NCBI GenBank assembly: GCA_002708905.1
Contig: PAPM01000025.1
Span: 186,001 to 250,000, forward strand
DNA: 64,000 nt
Source: Pseudomonadales bacterium
GTDB lineage: Bacteria; Pseudomonadota; Gammaproteobacteria; Pseudomonadales; Ketobacteraceae
Reading direction: 5' to 3'
The notes below the pieces were generated by a model. It ran no database searches and was not told the DNA's origin. It worked only from the letters and a program-made list of their open reading frames with translations. Shown piece by piece: positions 51,740 to 61,059 of the stretch (position 1 is its first letter; the number at the start of each line of letters is the position of its first letter). Position numbers and translations under genes: made by a program.

Positions 51740-52906
51740 ATGATGAACTCAGAACTGCGAATACTGTTTATTGTTGACGCCATTCAGGGACGCAACGGCG
51801 TAGGCACCTACTTTCAGGATCTGACCTGTCACCTGCGCAATCGGGTTGGCCAGGTGGAGCTGGTGGCCCCCAGCCTGCATGCGCCTCACCCCTGCCAAGG
51901 CGTATCGCTGCCTATGCCGGGCGATGCGACGCAGCAAGTTTTTCTGCCACGGATGCGTCGGCTTACCCAGTTGGCGGTAGACATGAAACCCCATGTCATC
52001 GTGGTGCCGGGGCCGGGGCTGTTTGCCCTGGCGGGCTTCTGGCTGGCGTCCAAACTGGGCATCCCGGTTTGCATGACCCATCAAACGGATTATTCCAAAC
52101 TGGTAGACCTGTACTGGAGCGGCATCACCGGACGATTTGCCCAAACCATGCTGGCCTGGACCAACCTGTTGATGTTCAGGGGCAGCTCCACCATCGCCAC
52201 CATCAGCCAGCCTCAGGTACAACAGTTGCGTCGTCAGGGTATTCCCCATCCTCACCTGGTGGGGACCACTCTGGCACCGGAATTTGTCGATCCGCCCGTG
52301 ACCGAGCCACGCTCACAGATTAGAAAAGTACTGTTTGTTGGGCGTCTGGCTGCGGAAAAAAACCTCGATCATTTTCTTGCCCTGACGCAACAAAGACCTG
52401 ATCTGCAATTCAGCATTGCCGGTGACGGGCCACTGCGCGGACTGGTGGAGGAACAACTGAAGCGCTGTAACAATTTGCAGTTTCTGGGTTGGTGCTCCCG
52501 ACAAACCGTGCAGGAACAGGTGGATCAACACGATCTGTTGATTCTGCCCTCCGCAGTGGAAGCATTCGGCACCGTCGCCCTGGAAGCCATGGCCAGAAAA
52601 CGCCTGGTGTTGACCACACCCGCCTGCGGCATTAATGACTGGCAATCCCTGGCCAAGGGGTTAATCACCATGGAACCCGGCGAATCCCTGCTGCAGGCCG
52701 TACGCCGTATCGAAACGCTGCCGGCTGCCGAGCGCAGTTATATCTGCCAGCAAGCCCATCGCGGCGCACGGCAACTGAATGAAGAAGCCCTGGACCAATG
52801 GCTGTCCGTACTGCAGATTACGGCGAATAAAGCGCACTTGCTGCCACGCCCCATCCCCTCCGCCACGTTCGCAGTTTTGCGTCGGCTGGCGGCGTATCAA
52901 ACCTGA
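51740..52906 (+). CDS. GT4-type glycosyltransferase
   Basis: The 388-residue GT-B glycosyltransferase has an N-terminal acceptor domain beginning LRILFIVDAIQGRNGVGTYF and a C-terminal donor domain with RKVLFVGRLAAEKNLDHFL, AGDGPLRG and LPSAVEAFGTVALEAMA (the EX7E-like motif). It transfers a sugar from a nucleotide donor, with retention, to an unknown acceptor. It lies 81 bp after the sulfotransferase and 8 bp before the deacetylase. Confidence 0.88.
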   Translation: MMNSELRILFIVDAIQGRNGVGTYFQDLTCHLRNRVGQVELVAPSLHAPHPCQGVSLPMPGDATQQVFLPRMRRLTQLAVDMKPHVIVVPGPGLFALAGFWLASKLGIPVCMTHQTDYSKLVDLYWSGITGRFAQTMLAWTNLLMFRGSSTIATISQPQVQQLRRQGIPHPHLVGTTLAPEFVDPPVTEPRSQIRKVLFVGRLAAEKNLDHFLALTQQRPDLQFSIAGDGPLRGLVEEQLKRCNNLQFLGWCSRQTVQEQVDQHDLLILPSAVEAFGTVALEAMARKRLVLTTPACGINDWQSLAKGLITMEPGESLLQAVRRIETLPAAERSYICQQAHRGARQLNEEALDQWLSVLQITANKAHLLPRPIPSATFAVLRRLAAYQT

Positions 52907-52914
52907 ACCGGCCC

Positions 52915-53652
52915 ATGCTGTCTGCACTGGTGAGTATTCATGATGTAATGCCGGAAACCCGGACTTTGGTGAGTGATATGCTCTACCAGCTGAGTCGACT
53001 GGAACGCTTACCGCAGGCCAAAATCACCCTGTTGGTGGTACCGGGCAAGCACTGGTCCCCCCCGGATATCCACTGGTTGCAGGCATTGGCCCGCGACGGT
53101 TACCCCCTGGCCGGGCACGGCTGGAGCCATCAGGCGCCTCTGCCACGAACTCTGTACCACCTGCTCCATAGCCTGGTCCTGTCCCGCAACGCGGCGGAAC
53201 ATCTATCCAGGAGCGAGCAGGCGCTGCAGGAACGGGTTCACGCCTGTCACCAGTGGTTCCGGCAACATGATCTTCCCACGCCGGATCTGTACGTTCCTCC
53301 GGCCTGGGCCAATGGTCCGCTGAACTGGTTGCAGTGGGATGAAAAGCCATTTCGCCTGTTGGAAACCTTGGGTGGTGTTACGGATCTTGGCAGTGGATAC
53401 CACCATAAACTCCCGCTCACCGGGTATGAGGCCGATACGATCCTGCGAGCCTGGTTTCTGAGTGGCTTCAACCAACTCAATCTGGCTCAGGCCCGGAACC
53501 AACAACTTGTGCTTCGTATCGGGTTGCACCCCAACGACCTGCACTATGCCCTGGGTGCCCAGGCTTTACAGCACATTGCAGGGGTTTCCAATTTCCTCGA
53601 CTATTCCGCCTTGCACCTTAGTGATTGCGAGACCCAAGACAGCACGGTATAA
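52915..53652 (+). CDS. polysaccharide deacetylase-family protein (DUF2334-like)
   Basis: The 245-residue protein begins with SALVSIHDVMPE, where D is the expected metal/catalytic residue, followed by GYPLAGHGWSHQ, whose two histidines would bind metal. The C-terminal ends in LHPNDLHYAL. This matches DUF2334 deacetylases, which remove N- or O-acetyl groups from carbohydrate. It is coupled to the glycosyltransferase by an 8-bp gap, suggesting both act on one glycan. Confidence 0.8.
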   Translation: MLSALVSIHDVMPETRTLVSDMLYQLSRLERLPQAKITLLVVPGKHWSPPDIHWLQALARDGYPLAGHGWSHQAPLPRTLYHLLHSLVLSRNAAEHLSRSEQALQERVHACHQWFRQHDLPTPDLYVPPAWANGPLNWLQWDEKPFRLLETLGGVTDLGSGYHHKLPLTGYEADTILRAWFLSGFNQLNLAQARNQQLVLRIGLHPNDLHYALGAQALQHIAGVSNFLDYSALHLSDCETQDSTV

Positions 53653-53694
53653 CCCATATCAATTCTTTTGCGTTGGCTATTGGGGGTCGTTGTC

Positions 53695-54948
53695 GTGCAG
53701 GGACAAGGTCTGGTGGGCGTTGTAGTGCTGTTGTTTTTGGCGTTTTGTTTGAGTGAGGACCGCAAGGCCATCCCCTGGAAAACCGCGCTTATTGCCCTGG
53801 CAATACAGTGCGGACTGGCGACCGTATTTCTTTACCTGCCCTGGTTTCAGGCAATCCTCCGCGCCGTCAACCGGGGCGCCCTGGCTATCCAGCAAGCCAG
53901 CGAGGCCGGTTCCTCCATGGTGTTTGGTTACCTGGGTGGTGCACCACTGCCCTTTGCGGAATCCTATCCCGGCGCCAGTTTCGTGCTGGCGTTTAAAGCC
54001 TTGCCCATCGTCATCGTCATGAGTGCCCTGAGTGCATTGTTGTTCTATTGGAAGATCCTGCCCGCCGTCATCAAGGCCGTGGCCTGGCTGTTGCAGCGCA
54101 GCATGAACGTCAGCGGCGCAGTGGGCGTCAGCACGGCAGCCAACGTATTCGTCGGCATGGTGGAGGCACCCCTTTGTGTGCGCCCCTATATCAAGACCAT
54201 GACCCGTTCAGAGCTGTTTATTCTGATGACCGCCGGGATGGCCACCGTCGCCGGCACCGTCATGGTGTTGTACGCCACGCTGCTGGCCGACCTGATCGAC
54301 AATGCCCTGGGCCACATTTTAGTGGCCTCCCTGGTGAGCGCGCCGGCCGCCATTATGTTCGCCGTCATCATGATTCCCCCCAGCCAGCCCACAGGCGAAT
54401 CCGCCAACAGCAATGCAGTGACGCTGCTTTCTCCCGCCAACAGCACCATGGACGCCATCACCTACGGCACGGAAGAAGGCCTGAAACTGTTCCTGAACAT
54501 TCTGGCACTGTTGCTGGTACTGGTATCATTGGTCACGTTGTTCAACAGCATACTGGGACTGCTGCCAGGTGTGGACGGCACCGCCATCACTTTGCAACGC
54601 GTGTTGGGTTGGTTGTTTGCTCCGCTGATGTGGGCCATGGGGCTGCCCTGGCAGGAAGCGGTTCATGGCGGACAGTTGATGGGCATGAAAACCATACTGA
54701 ATGAGTTTCTGGCCTATCTGGAATTTTCCAAAGCTGCTCCCGACACCTTTTCTGAACGCAGCACCCTGATTCTGACTTACGCCCTGTGCGGCTTCGCCAA
54801 CTTTGGCAGCCTGGGCATAATGGTGGGCGGACTGAGCGCCATGGCACCGGATCGGCGCCGGGATATTCTGCAACTGGGCGTGCGCTCCATAGTGTCCGGC
54901 ACCCTGGCGACCTGTATGACCGGGGCCTTGGTCGGGCTCCTGGTGTAA
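53695..54948 (+). CDS. NupC-type concentrative nucleoside transporter
   Basis: The 417-residue polytopic protein of the CNT family starts with a typical first helix (GLVGVVVLLFLAFCLSEDRKAIPW) and has FGYLGG, VGMVEAPLCVRPYI, the substrate loop region MTAGMATVAGT and ALCGFANFGSLGIMVGGL near the end. It imports nucleosides with protons or sodium. A GTG at 53695 has a GGGGGT site at the right distance; a TTG at 53668 is also in frame but has none. Confidence 0.9.
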   Translation: MQGQGLVGVVVLLFLAFCLSEDRKAIPWKTALIALAIQCGLATVFLYLPWFQAILRAVNRGALAIQQASEAGSSMVFGYLGGAPLPFAESYPGASFVLAFKALPIVIVMSALSALLFYWKILPAVIKAVAWLLQRSMNVSGAVGVSTAANVFVGMVEAPLCVRPYIKTMTRSELFILMTAGMATVAGTVMVLYATLLADLIDNALGHILVASLVSAPAAIMFAVIMIPPSQPTGESANSNAVTLLSPANSTMDAITYGTEEGLKLFLNILALLLVLVSLVTLFNSILGLLPGVDGTAITLQRVLGWLFAPLMWAMGLPWQEAVHGGQLMGMKTILNEFLAYLEFSKAAPDTFSERSTLILTYALCGFANFGSLGIMVGGLSAMAPDRRRDILQLGVRSIVSGTLATCMTGALVGLLV

Positions 54949-55045
54949 CCTTGGTGTTGGAACCATTGTTCGCCCTGCATTGGTAGCAATCTGCGCTTTG
55001 GTTTACACTGACGCCATAACAATAAATACAGGGTCAGGAAGAGCC

Positions 55046-55951
55046 ATGAATATCAGCTATCACCTATACGATGTGTTTGCAGACGCCCCCTTTGCCGGCA
55101 CCCAAGTTGCCGTGGTCTCCGCGGATCTACCGATAGACGATCCGAAAAAAATAAAAATTGCGGCGGAGTTCGGTTATTCCGAAACTGTGTTCTATGACTC
55201 GTCAAACACCGCCAATCCTTTTTCAGTGTACAGCGCGCGGGGCAAAACAACGTTTGGCGCTCACACCACGTTGGCGGCAGCACAACGGGCCTTTGATCTT
55301 GGGCTGGGCAAAGCCACCGGGGACTATTCTTCGTACAGTCTACAGGACGGCGGGGTATCGGTTGACACCTTCCTAGACACCGGCACCACATCGGACGATA
55401 AACAGATTCTGTTTGCACGACATTTTGATTTCACTACCGACCGCTATGTACCGGAACTGTCCCAGATTGCTGACGCGTTCAATATCGACGTCAAACATCT
55501 AGCCTACTCCCGCTATAAACCCAGGCTGGTGTCGGTGGACTCACCTGTACTGGTGGTGCCCATGACCCGCCCGGAACATGTGCTCCGCGCCCGGCTCAAT
55601 CCAAACCAGTGGTCATCCCTGTTAGCTGAAGTCTATGCCAATTCAATATTACTGATCGCCCCGGGTTCGATCAGCGGACAATCCGATTTCCACGGCCGCT
55701 TGATCACACCCAAGCAGGATGTGGCCGCCTGCCCGCCCATCGGTTCCGTACTGCCTGAGTTCATCGCTTACCTGTGTTGCCATGAAGGCACGGCTACAGG
55801 CACACACACCACCAGCATTGACCGCGGCAGTGATGAAAGCCATCAGAGCCTGATTCAGATTGAATTTGATTACAAAGGTGGAAACCAGGCCAAATGTCGC
55901 GTGGGTGGCAAAGTTATCCTGATGGCGGAAGGCAGGTTCGTATATCGTTAG
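55046..55951 (+). CDS. PhzF-family isomerase/epimerase-like protein
   Basis: The 301-residue protein starts with the PhzF signature YDVFADAPFAGTQVAVV, with SETVFY and the later FGAHTTLAAAQ region. PhzF-type proteins have two DapF-like domains and catalyse isomerisations of small acids. The expected catalytic glutamate is in GYSETVF. Function in this organism is unknown. AGGAAGAG precedes ATG 55046; the frame is open upstream to 54980. Confidence 0.85.
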   Translation: MNISYHLYDVFADAPFAGTQVAVVSADLPIDDPKKIKIAAEFGYSETVFYDSSNTANPFSVYSARGKTTFGAHTTLAAAQRAFDLGLGKATGDYSSYSLQDGGVSVDTFLDTGTTSDDKQILFARHFDFTTDRYVPELSQIADAFNIDVKHLAYSRYKPRLVSVDSPVLVVPMTRPEHVLRARLNPNQWSSLLAEVYANSILLIAPGSISGQSDFHGRLITPKQDVAACPPIGSVLPEFIAYLCCHEGTATGTHTTSIDRGSDESHQSLIQIEFDYKGGNQAKCRVGGKVILMAEGRFVYR

Positions 55952-55969
55952 GCCGATCCGAATCGGTAC

Positions 55970-58156
55970 TCAGACAATGGAACCCGCTTCCATTATCTGA
56001 TCAAAAATCGGTGGCAATTCATCGCCGGGCAGGGGGCGATAAAAGTAGTAGCCCTGCACATAGTCACAGCCTTGTTGGCGCAAGTAGTCGAGCTGCTCAA
56101 CGGTTTCCACTCCCTCGGCGATCACATTCATCTTCAGATCATGGGCCAGACGAATGACCGATGCCGTGATGGCGCGGCTTTCTTCATGATCCGGCAGTTC
56201 ACGCACAAAGGTCTGATCCAGCTTCAGGTTATCCACCGGTAACGATTTTAAATAAGTCAGGGAGGAAAAGCCGGAGCCGAAGTCATCCAACGACACGTTG
56301 ATACCCATGCGTCTGAGCTTGCTCAGCATGGTAACCACTTCATCCATCTGCTCCAGAAAGCTGGTCTCAGTGATTTCAATTTCCAGTTGCTCCGGCGGCA
56401 GACCAGAATCCTGCAAAGCCTGCTCGACAATATCAATAAAATCTTTCCGCCTGGCCTGGCAGGCTGAAACGTTCACGGCCACCACCACTTTAATACCCTG
56501 CCCCGCAAACTGCTGCGCATAGGCACAGGCTGTATTCAGTACCCACAGCCCGATTTTATGAATCAGTTCACTTTCTTCTGCCAACGGAATAAAGATGGCG
56601 GGCGAGATAAAGCCTTGCTCCGGGTGCCGCCAGCGAATCAGTGCTTCGAGGCGGACAAAGGTTTCCTCCGCCAGACAAATCTGGGGTTGATAATACAATT
56701 CAAACTGGCCCCGTTGAATCGCCGCCTCCAGATCATTTTCCAGATTAAGTCGATTCAGGAAACGGGCTCCAATGGCCGGTTTGAAAAACTGGCACTGGTT
56801 GCGGCCAAGCTCCTTGGCATGGAACATGGCCAGGTCTGCGTGCTTCATCAAAGTTGTGGCATCCAGGCCATCGGCCGGGAATAACGCTACACCGATACTT
56901 GCCGACAGGCGGAAGTCGGTGCTGTCGATGGTGACCGGCGGTATAAACGAATCCAGCAAACGTTGGGCAATGGTTTCGATATTGCCCAGTTGCTTCACCT
57001 GCGCCACCACCGCAAATTCATCACCGCCCAGATGCGCCACGATATCCGTGCGTTTCACACAATGGGCAATACGGGCCGCGAATGTATTCAGCAAAAAATC
57101 TCCGGCATGGTGCCCCAAACTGTCATTCACCCGCTTAAAGTGATCCAGATCCACGTAATACAGAGCCAATTGCTGGTGTTGAGTTGTTGCCTGCTCAATC
57201 AATTGGGTGATCTTACGCCAAAAGCTGTGGCGGTTTGGCAGCTGTGTCACCGGATCTACATCTTCAAACCGCTCTTGCCCATGATTACCGTAATGGACAT
57301 CAGTAACATCATTGGCGATACAGATGTAATGGCTCACCGTTCCTTCGGAGTCCAGCACCGGTCCGATATTTAGCCGAATCCATTTTTTCTCTCCGGTTAT
57401 GCCCTGGCTTTCAAATTCACCTTCCCAATAGGAGCCTGAGGTGACCACCCGCTTGATTTCCGGATAAGCGCCTTCGGCTTCCTGCAGCCAGCGCTCCAGC
57501 ACCGAACGTCGCTGACCGGATGCTCCGGATTCAATATGAAAAATATCCACCAACGCTTTGTTGGCAACCTGCATACGCCCCATGGCATCGCAGATCAGAA
57601 CGGCCGAAGCATTACCCGCCACGGTGTTGGCGATAACCTCCAGCGACTCCTGATTCAATACCCGCTGCTCCAATGCAGCCTGCAATTCACGCTGCTTTTG
57701 GCTCAGTTCCAGCGCCAGTTTTTCCTGGCCCAGTGCCAGTTCCCGGGCACGCTGATAGACTTGCCTTTGATCTTCAAAATTACTGCTTAGGTCGACAATG
57801 GCCAGCAACGAACGCCGCGCTGCCACCAACGCAAATGCCTCCAGCGGTCTGGCCACCGTCTCGCCTCCCTCTGACCAGACACCGGATGCCAATCTCGAAC
57901 CGGATCGCTTGTCGCTTGGACTTTCCCAATAGGCTTCGGCGTCGATCAGAAAATTTTCCAGAAAGGCCGATTGCATGGCCAGATCATACTGCTGGTGTTC
58001 GACGGGAGAATAAAAACTCTTAAACCACAGCGGCAAGCGACCTATGGGACGAAAACGGGACGAGCAGATGCGTTCAAACAAGGCAATGTCCAGGCCTTCC
58101 AGCACATCGGAGAAAAAGCCATCCGACAAGGAATCTTCCGCGATGCTCCCACTCAT
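55970..58156 (-). CDS. PAS-GGDEF-EAL c-di-GMP signalling protein
   Basis: The 728-residue cytoplasmic protein has an uncharacterised N-terminal part of about 120 residues, a coiled coil (about 125-175), a PAS domain (about 175-290), a GGDEF domain with LGGDEFA (intact A-site) and an EAL domain with RLEALIRW, the metal-binding E and D residues (VSLDDFGSGFSS) and LKLDQTFV. Both enzyme domains look complete, so the protein could make or degrade c-di-GMP. It is the last gene of a four-gene minus-strand operon and starts on the stop codon of the GTPase gene (ATGA overlap). Confidence 0.9.
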   Translation of the reverse strand: MSGSIAEDSLSDGFFSDVLEGLDIALFERICSSRFRPIGRLPLWFKSFYSPVEHQQYDLAMQSAFLENFLIDAEAYWESPSDKRSGSRLASGVWSEGGETVARPLEAFALVAARRSLLAIVDLSSNFEDQRQVYQRARELALGQEKLALELSQKQRELQAALEQRVLNQESLEVIANTVAGNASAVLICDAMGRMQVANKALVDIFHIESGASGQRRSVLERWLQEAEGAYPEIKRVVTSGSYWEGEFESQGITGEKKWIRLNIGPVLDSEGTVSHYICIANDVTDVHYGNHGQERFEDVDPVTQLPNRHSFWRKITQLIEQATTQHQQLALYYVDLDHFKRVNDSLGHHAGDFLLNTFAARIAHCVKRTDIVAHLGGDEFAVVAQVKQLGNIETIAQRLLDSFIPPVTIDSTDFRLSASIGVALFPADGLDATTLMKHADLAMFHAKELGRNQCQFFKPAIGARFLNRLNLENDLEAAIQRGQFELYYQPQICLAEETFVRLEALIRWRHPEQGFISPAIFIPLAEESELIHKIGLWVLNTACAYAQQFAGQGIKVVVAVNVSACQARRKDFIDIVEQALQDSGLPPEQLEIEITETSFLEQMDEVVTMLSKLRRMGINVSLDDFGSGFSSLTYLKSLPVDNLKLDQTFVRELPDHEESRAITASVIRLAHDLKMNVIAEGVETVEQLDYLRQQGCDYVQGYYFYRPLPGDELPPIFDQIMEAGSIV

Positions 58157-58668
58157 AGCGACCGTGCCTCAGCATGATCCACCAGCATTTGCGCCAGCAC
58201 TTCAAACGCATGCTCAACGTTGCGCCCGGTTTTCGCACTGGTTTCCATCACCGACCAGCCGGCCTCGATGCAAGGCTGCAATTCCTCGCGGCTGATTCTG
58301 CGCTCGGCTTCCAGGTCCGTTTTGTTGATCAGCAATAGAAAAGGTACGGAATTCAGGGTCTCCCGTACCTTTTGATTCAAACTGAGGGCAATCTCCAGGG
58401 TTTTCGGTCGGGTGGCATCGATCACCAGGAAATAACCGGACGCGCCCCGCAGATAGGTGGTTCTGAGTTCTGCAAATTCGTCCGGCCCTTCCAGATCCCA
58501 GATCACAAATTGCAGAGTCTGATCTGCCAACGCCACTTCTTTTTTATCGATCTTGACGCCGATGGTTGTTTGATATTTTTCGTCGAAACCGTCCGTCACA
58601 AAACGACGGACCAGGCTGGTCTTGCCTACCGCGAAAGAACCAATCAAACATATTTTCTTACTGATCAT
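58153..58668 (-). CDS. Ras/Rab-like small GTPase
   Basis: The 171-residue protein has a complete P-loop (GSFAVGKTSL), a switch I threonine in TTIGVKI, switch II WDLEGPDEF, NKTD for guanine specificity and ETSAKTG. In switch II the position of Ras Q61 is proline, so intrinsic hydrolysis should be low and a partner may supply it. The ATG at 58668 overlaps the end of the OmpA-type gene by 11 bp. The frame is open further up to 58710, but the family N-terminus begins with ISKKICLIG. Confidence 0.9.
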   Translation of the reverse strand: MISKKICLIGSFAVGKTSLVRRFVTDGFDEKYQTTIGVKIDKKEVALADQTLQFVIWDLEGPDEFAELRTTYLRGASGYFLVIDATRPKTLEIALSLNQKVRETLNSVPFLLLINKTDLEAERRISREELQPCIEAGWSVMETSAKTGRNVEHAFEVLAQMLVDHAEARSL

Positions 58669-60229
58669 ACAGCACCTGCATCGACACGATCCGCTGCTCG
58701 TCACCATCAAGCTCTGAAGCGGGCAATGCCCCCAGTCCCCACAGCAGCACTTTTTCTGCTACTACCCCATTGGCCTGCAACTGCTCAAACACAACCTGGG
58801 CCCGCTCACGGCTCAACTGGCGATTGGTTGCCTCGTTGCCGGTTCCGTCGGCAAAGCCGGTGAGAATCAGTTGGTAATCCGTAACACCCGCCGGCTCTGC
58901 CAAATCCGCCAGGGAATTTGCCTTGACTACCATACTGGCCAACACCGCGGAATCTTCTGCCACCAATTTACTGGAGGCCGACTGAAAATGCAGGCGCATG
59001 CCCTGTAGCTCAGCAACGGTTTGTTGCCACTGGGCAATGGCCTGTTGCCGGGGGCTCGGCTCTGCCACCGGAATGGGCTTTTCCACAACGGGAATCACCC
59101 GGTCTTCCACCCTCACCTGAAAACCGGTCAAATCCAGCTGACCCAATATCGCTTGCGGACTGGGGTCAGCTTCTGACCTTAAGGTTACCAACTGCAGGGA
59201 TCGCCCGACCCGTTTCTGGTCCAGGATCACCATGCCCTGCTGTTCAAGTGCCTGCATCACCTGCCGCTGCTGGTCATAGACCTGATAGGTACGGGTGATC
59301 CACAGCCCCATTCCCACCACCGCCAGCGCAATAAAGCCGTAGGCGAGCCAGGGCACCGACCGCCCGCGCTGCGCTTCTTTCTGCAACAAACCGGTTTTAA
59401 GCAGGCCCTGCACAGGCTCCAGCTGGGTTTTATCCCCGTCAAAGCCCACCAACAGTGAGGCGTGATCAAGATGAATCTTTTCTATGATCTCGCTTAGTTT
59501 CGTTGTCACTTCCGCAGCGGGTGTACCGCGAACGGCACCTGCCAGCATGGCAAAAGGGCCCGCAACAATAATCAGCGTATACTCACCAAAGCGAATATGA
59601 TCAATGCACTGTTGCTGATCCTTGTGGAACGCATCGCAGGCAAAATCATTGATGGCTGTAAGCATGGCAGAGACCAGTTCCGGATCTTCACGCGCAATCT
59701 GGGGTACACAGACATCCTGCAGCAACAATCCCGTTTCCCGATGAATCAACAACACCTGTTCAACGCGATACTGCAGCGATTTAATCAGTACATATTCTGC
59801 GTAACTCTTGCCGGCACGCCAGGCTTGAAAGCGCCAGCGCCAGGAACGGAAGCTTAAACCTTCGCTCAAAACCTGGTTGAGGTTCTGCACCATGTCCTGC
59901 AAGGCTGCAGCCACCGCCTTTCGAATAGCCGGCCCCATCACCGGGAAAATAACATTAGTGATGCGATCCGGATGTTCTTTTATTGAGGTATCGATGGCGG
60001 CATCCACCACAGATGAAAGCGACTGCGCCAGGCTATCGTCTTTGCTGGCCCGTTGCTCAAGCGCCTCGGAAATCACTTCGGTAACCAGGGTGGTCTGGTC
60101 TTTTTCCACCAAACGCTGGATAACCTGGTCCGCTTCCGGCCCCAGCAACAGGGTCCGCAAGCGCTCGACTTGCTCTTCCGGCTCAACCTTGACGGAAGCT
60201 TTGATCTGGGACACCGGCGCCACAGGCAT
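58658..60229 (-). CDS. membrane-spanning roadblock-like/OmpA peptidoglycan-binding protein
   Basis: The 523-residue protein has a cytoplasmic part of about 300 residues, one membrane helix at about 300-320 (LAYGFIALAVVGMGLWI), and a periplasmic C-terminal OmpA domain with TGFADGTGNEATNRQLSRERAQVV, the usual peptidoglycan-binding helix. Within the cytoplasmic half, LIHRETGLLLQDV and FGEYTLIIVAGPFAMLAGAVRG look like a roadblock/LC7 fold; roadblock proteins such as MglB regulate small GTPases. That similarity is by eye only. It is coupled to the GTPase gene and follows the coiled-coil gene by 7 bp. Confidence 0.78.
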   Translation of the reverse strand: MPVAPVSQIKASVKVEPEEQVERLRTLLLGPEADQVIQRLVEKDQTTLVTEVISEALEQRASKDDSLAQSLSSVVDAAIDTSIKEHPDRITNVIFPVMGPAIRKAVAAALQDMVQNLNQVLSEGLSFRSWRWRFQAWRAGKSYAEYVLIKSLQYRVEQVLLIHRETGLLLQDVCVPQIAREDPELVSAMLTAINDFACDAFHKDQQQCIDHIRFGEYTLIIVAGPFAMLAGAVRGTPAAEVTTKLSEIIEKIHLDHASLLVGFDGDKTQLEPVQGLLKTGLLQKEAQRGRSVPWLAYGFIALAVVGMGLWITRTYQVYDQQRQVMQALEQQGMVILDQKRVGRSLQLVTLRSEADPSPQAILGQLDLTGFQVRVEDRVIPVVEKPIPVAEPSPRQQAIAQWQQTVAELQGMRLHFQSASSKLVAEDSAVLASMVVKANSLADLAEPAGVTDYQLILTGFADGTGNEATNRQLSRERAQVVFEQLQANGVVAEKVLLWGLGALPASELDGDEQRIVSMQVLYDQ

Positions 60230-60236
60230 TACGCAA

Positions 60237-60785
60237 TCACTCTGCGTTGGTCAGGTTATCGGCCATGCTTGCCAGCATCGCCGCCAGAGTTTTCCGATCC
60301 GCTTTATTATTGGTTAACTCTTCCGATGCGGCGCTGATCTTTGCCATAACATCCTCGTAGTTTTTCTGCACCAGTTGCCGCAATTCATCCAGCTCCTGCT
60401 GTATCTGCCGCTGCAGCTCAGCATCGGCAGTCATAAGTTCTTCACGGGTTTGCTGAAGGTTTTCAGTAAGCGCATTGAATTGCTGTGCGGAATGCTGTTG
60501 GTACTGGGTCAGTTGAGCGGTGAACTCCTGCTTCAGATCCCTGAGCGCTTCACTGAAACTGTCGTTCATTTCCTGCAGTTTTGTTTGCAGGCTGGTTTCC
60601 ATTTCATCTTCACGCTGGTGCACTGCCCGCAGCTGTTCACCAAACAGCAAATCCCGAATCTCCAGGAGTTGCTGGCTGGCTTGCTGTGCAGGTTCCTGTT
60701 TAGTCTGCTCCAAGCTAGCCTGTTCCATGGTAGCCTGTTCCTGTTCAGACTCTGTTGACTCAGCGACGGCCGTTTTCTTATTCAT
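60237..60785 (-). CDS. coiled-coil protein, first gene of the GTPase operon
   Basis: A 182-residue, glutamine- and glutamate-rich protein with a long predicted coiled coil (heptads from about residue 40 to 150) and no membrane helix. I know no family for it. The ATG at 60785 has AGGGAAT at the right distance; a GTG at 60824 is an alternative. It ends 7 bp before the roadblock-OmpA gene, so it belongs to the same transcript. A scaffold or adaptor role is a guess. Confidence 0.72.
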   Translation of the reverse strand: MNKKTAVAESTESEQEQATMEQASLEQTKQEPAQQASQQLLEIRDLLFGEQLRAVHQREDEMETSLQTKLQEMNDSFSEALRDLKQEFTAQLTQYQQHSAQQFNALTENLQQTREELMTADAELQRQIQQELDELRQLVQKNYEDVMAKISAASEELTNNKADRKTLAAMLASMADNLTNAE

Positions 60786-61059
60786 ATCAATTCCCTGCCA
60801 AAGACTGGTTTGCTCTAAGGACACTTCCTATGTAAGGGTGGCACAAAACGAACGGGATTCAATTACGGTTAAAAATCGTACAGCGCGCATCAAAGACACA
60901 AAACCCTGTTCTTAAGGTTAATTCAGTGTCTAATATAAGACAAAGGCTTTCACTAGAACGCCTGACCGTCACAACGAATTACAAAAGCACGAGACCTCGC
61001 CCTGGCATATGCGTGCGACTTAAGCGTAATTGCTATTTATTTTTGAATAAGACCAGCCA

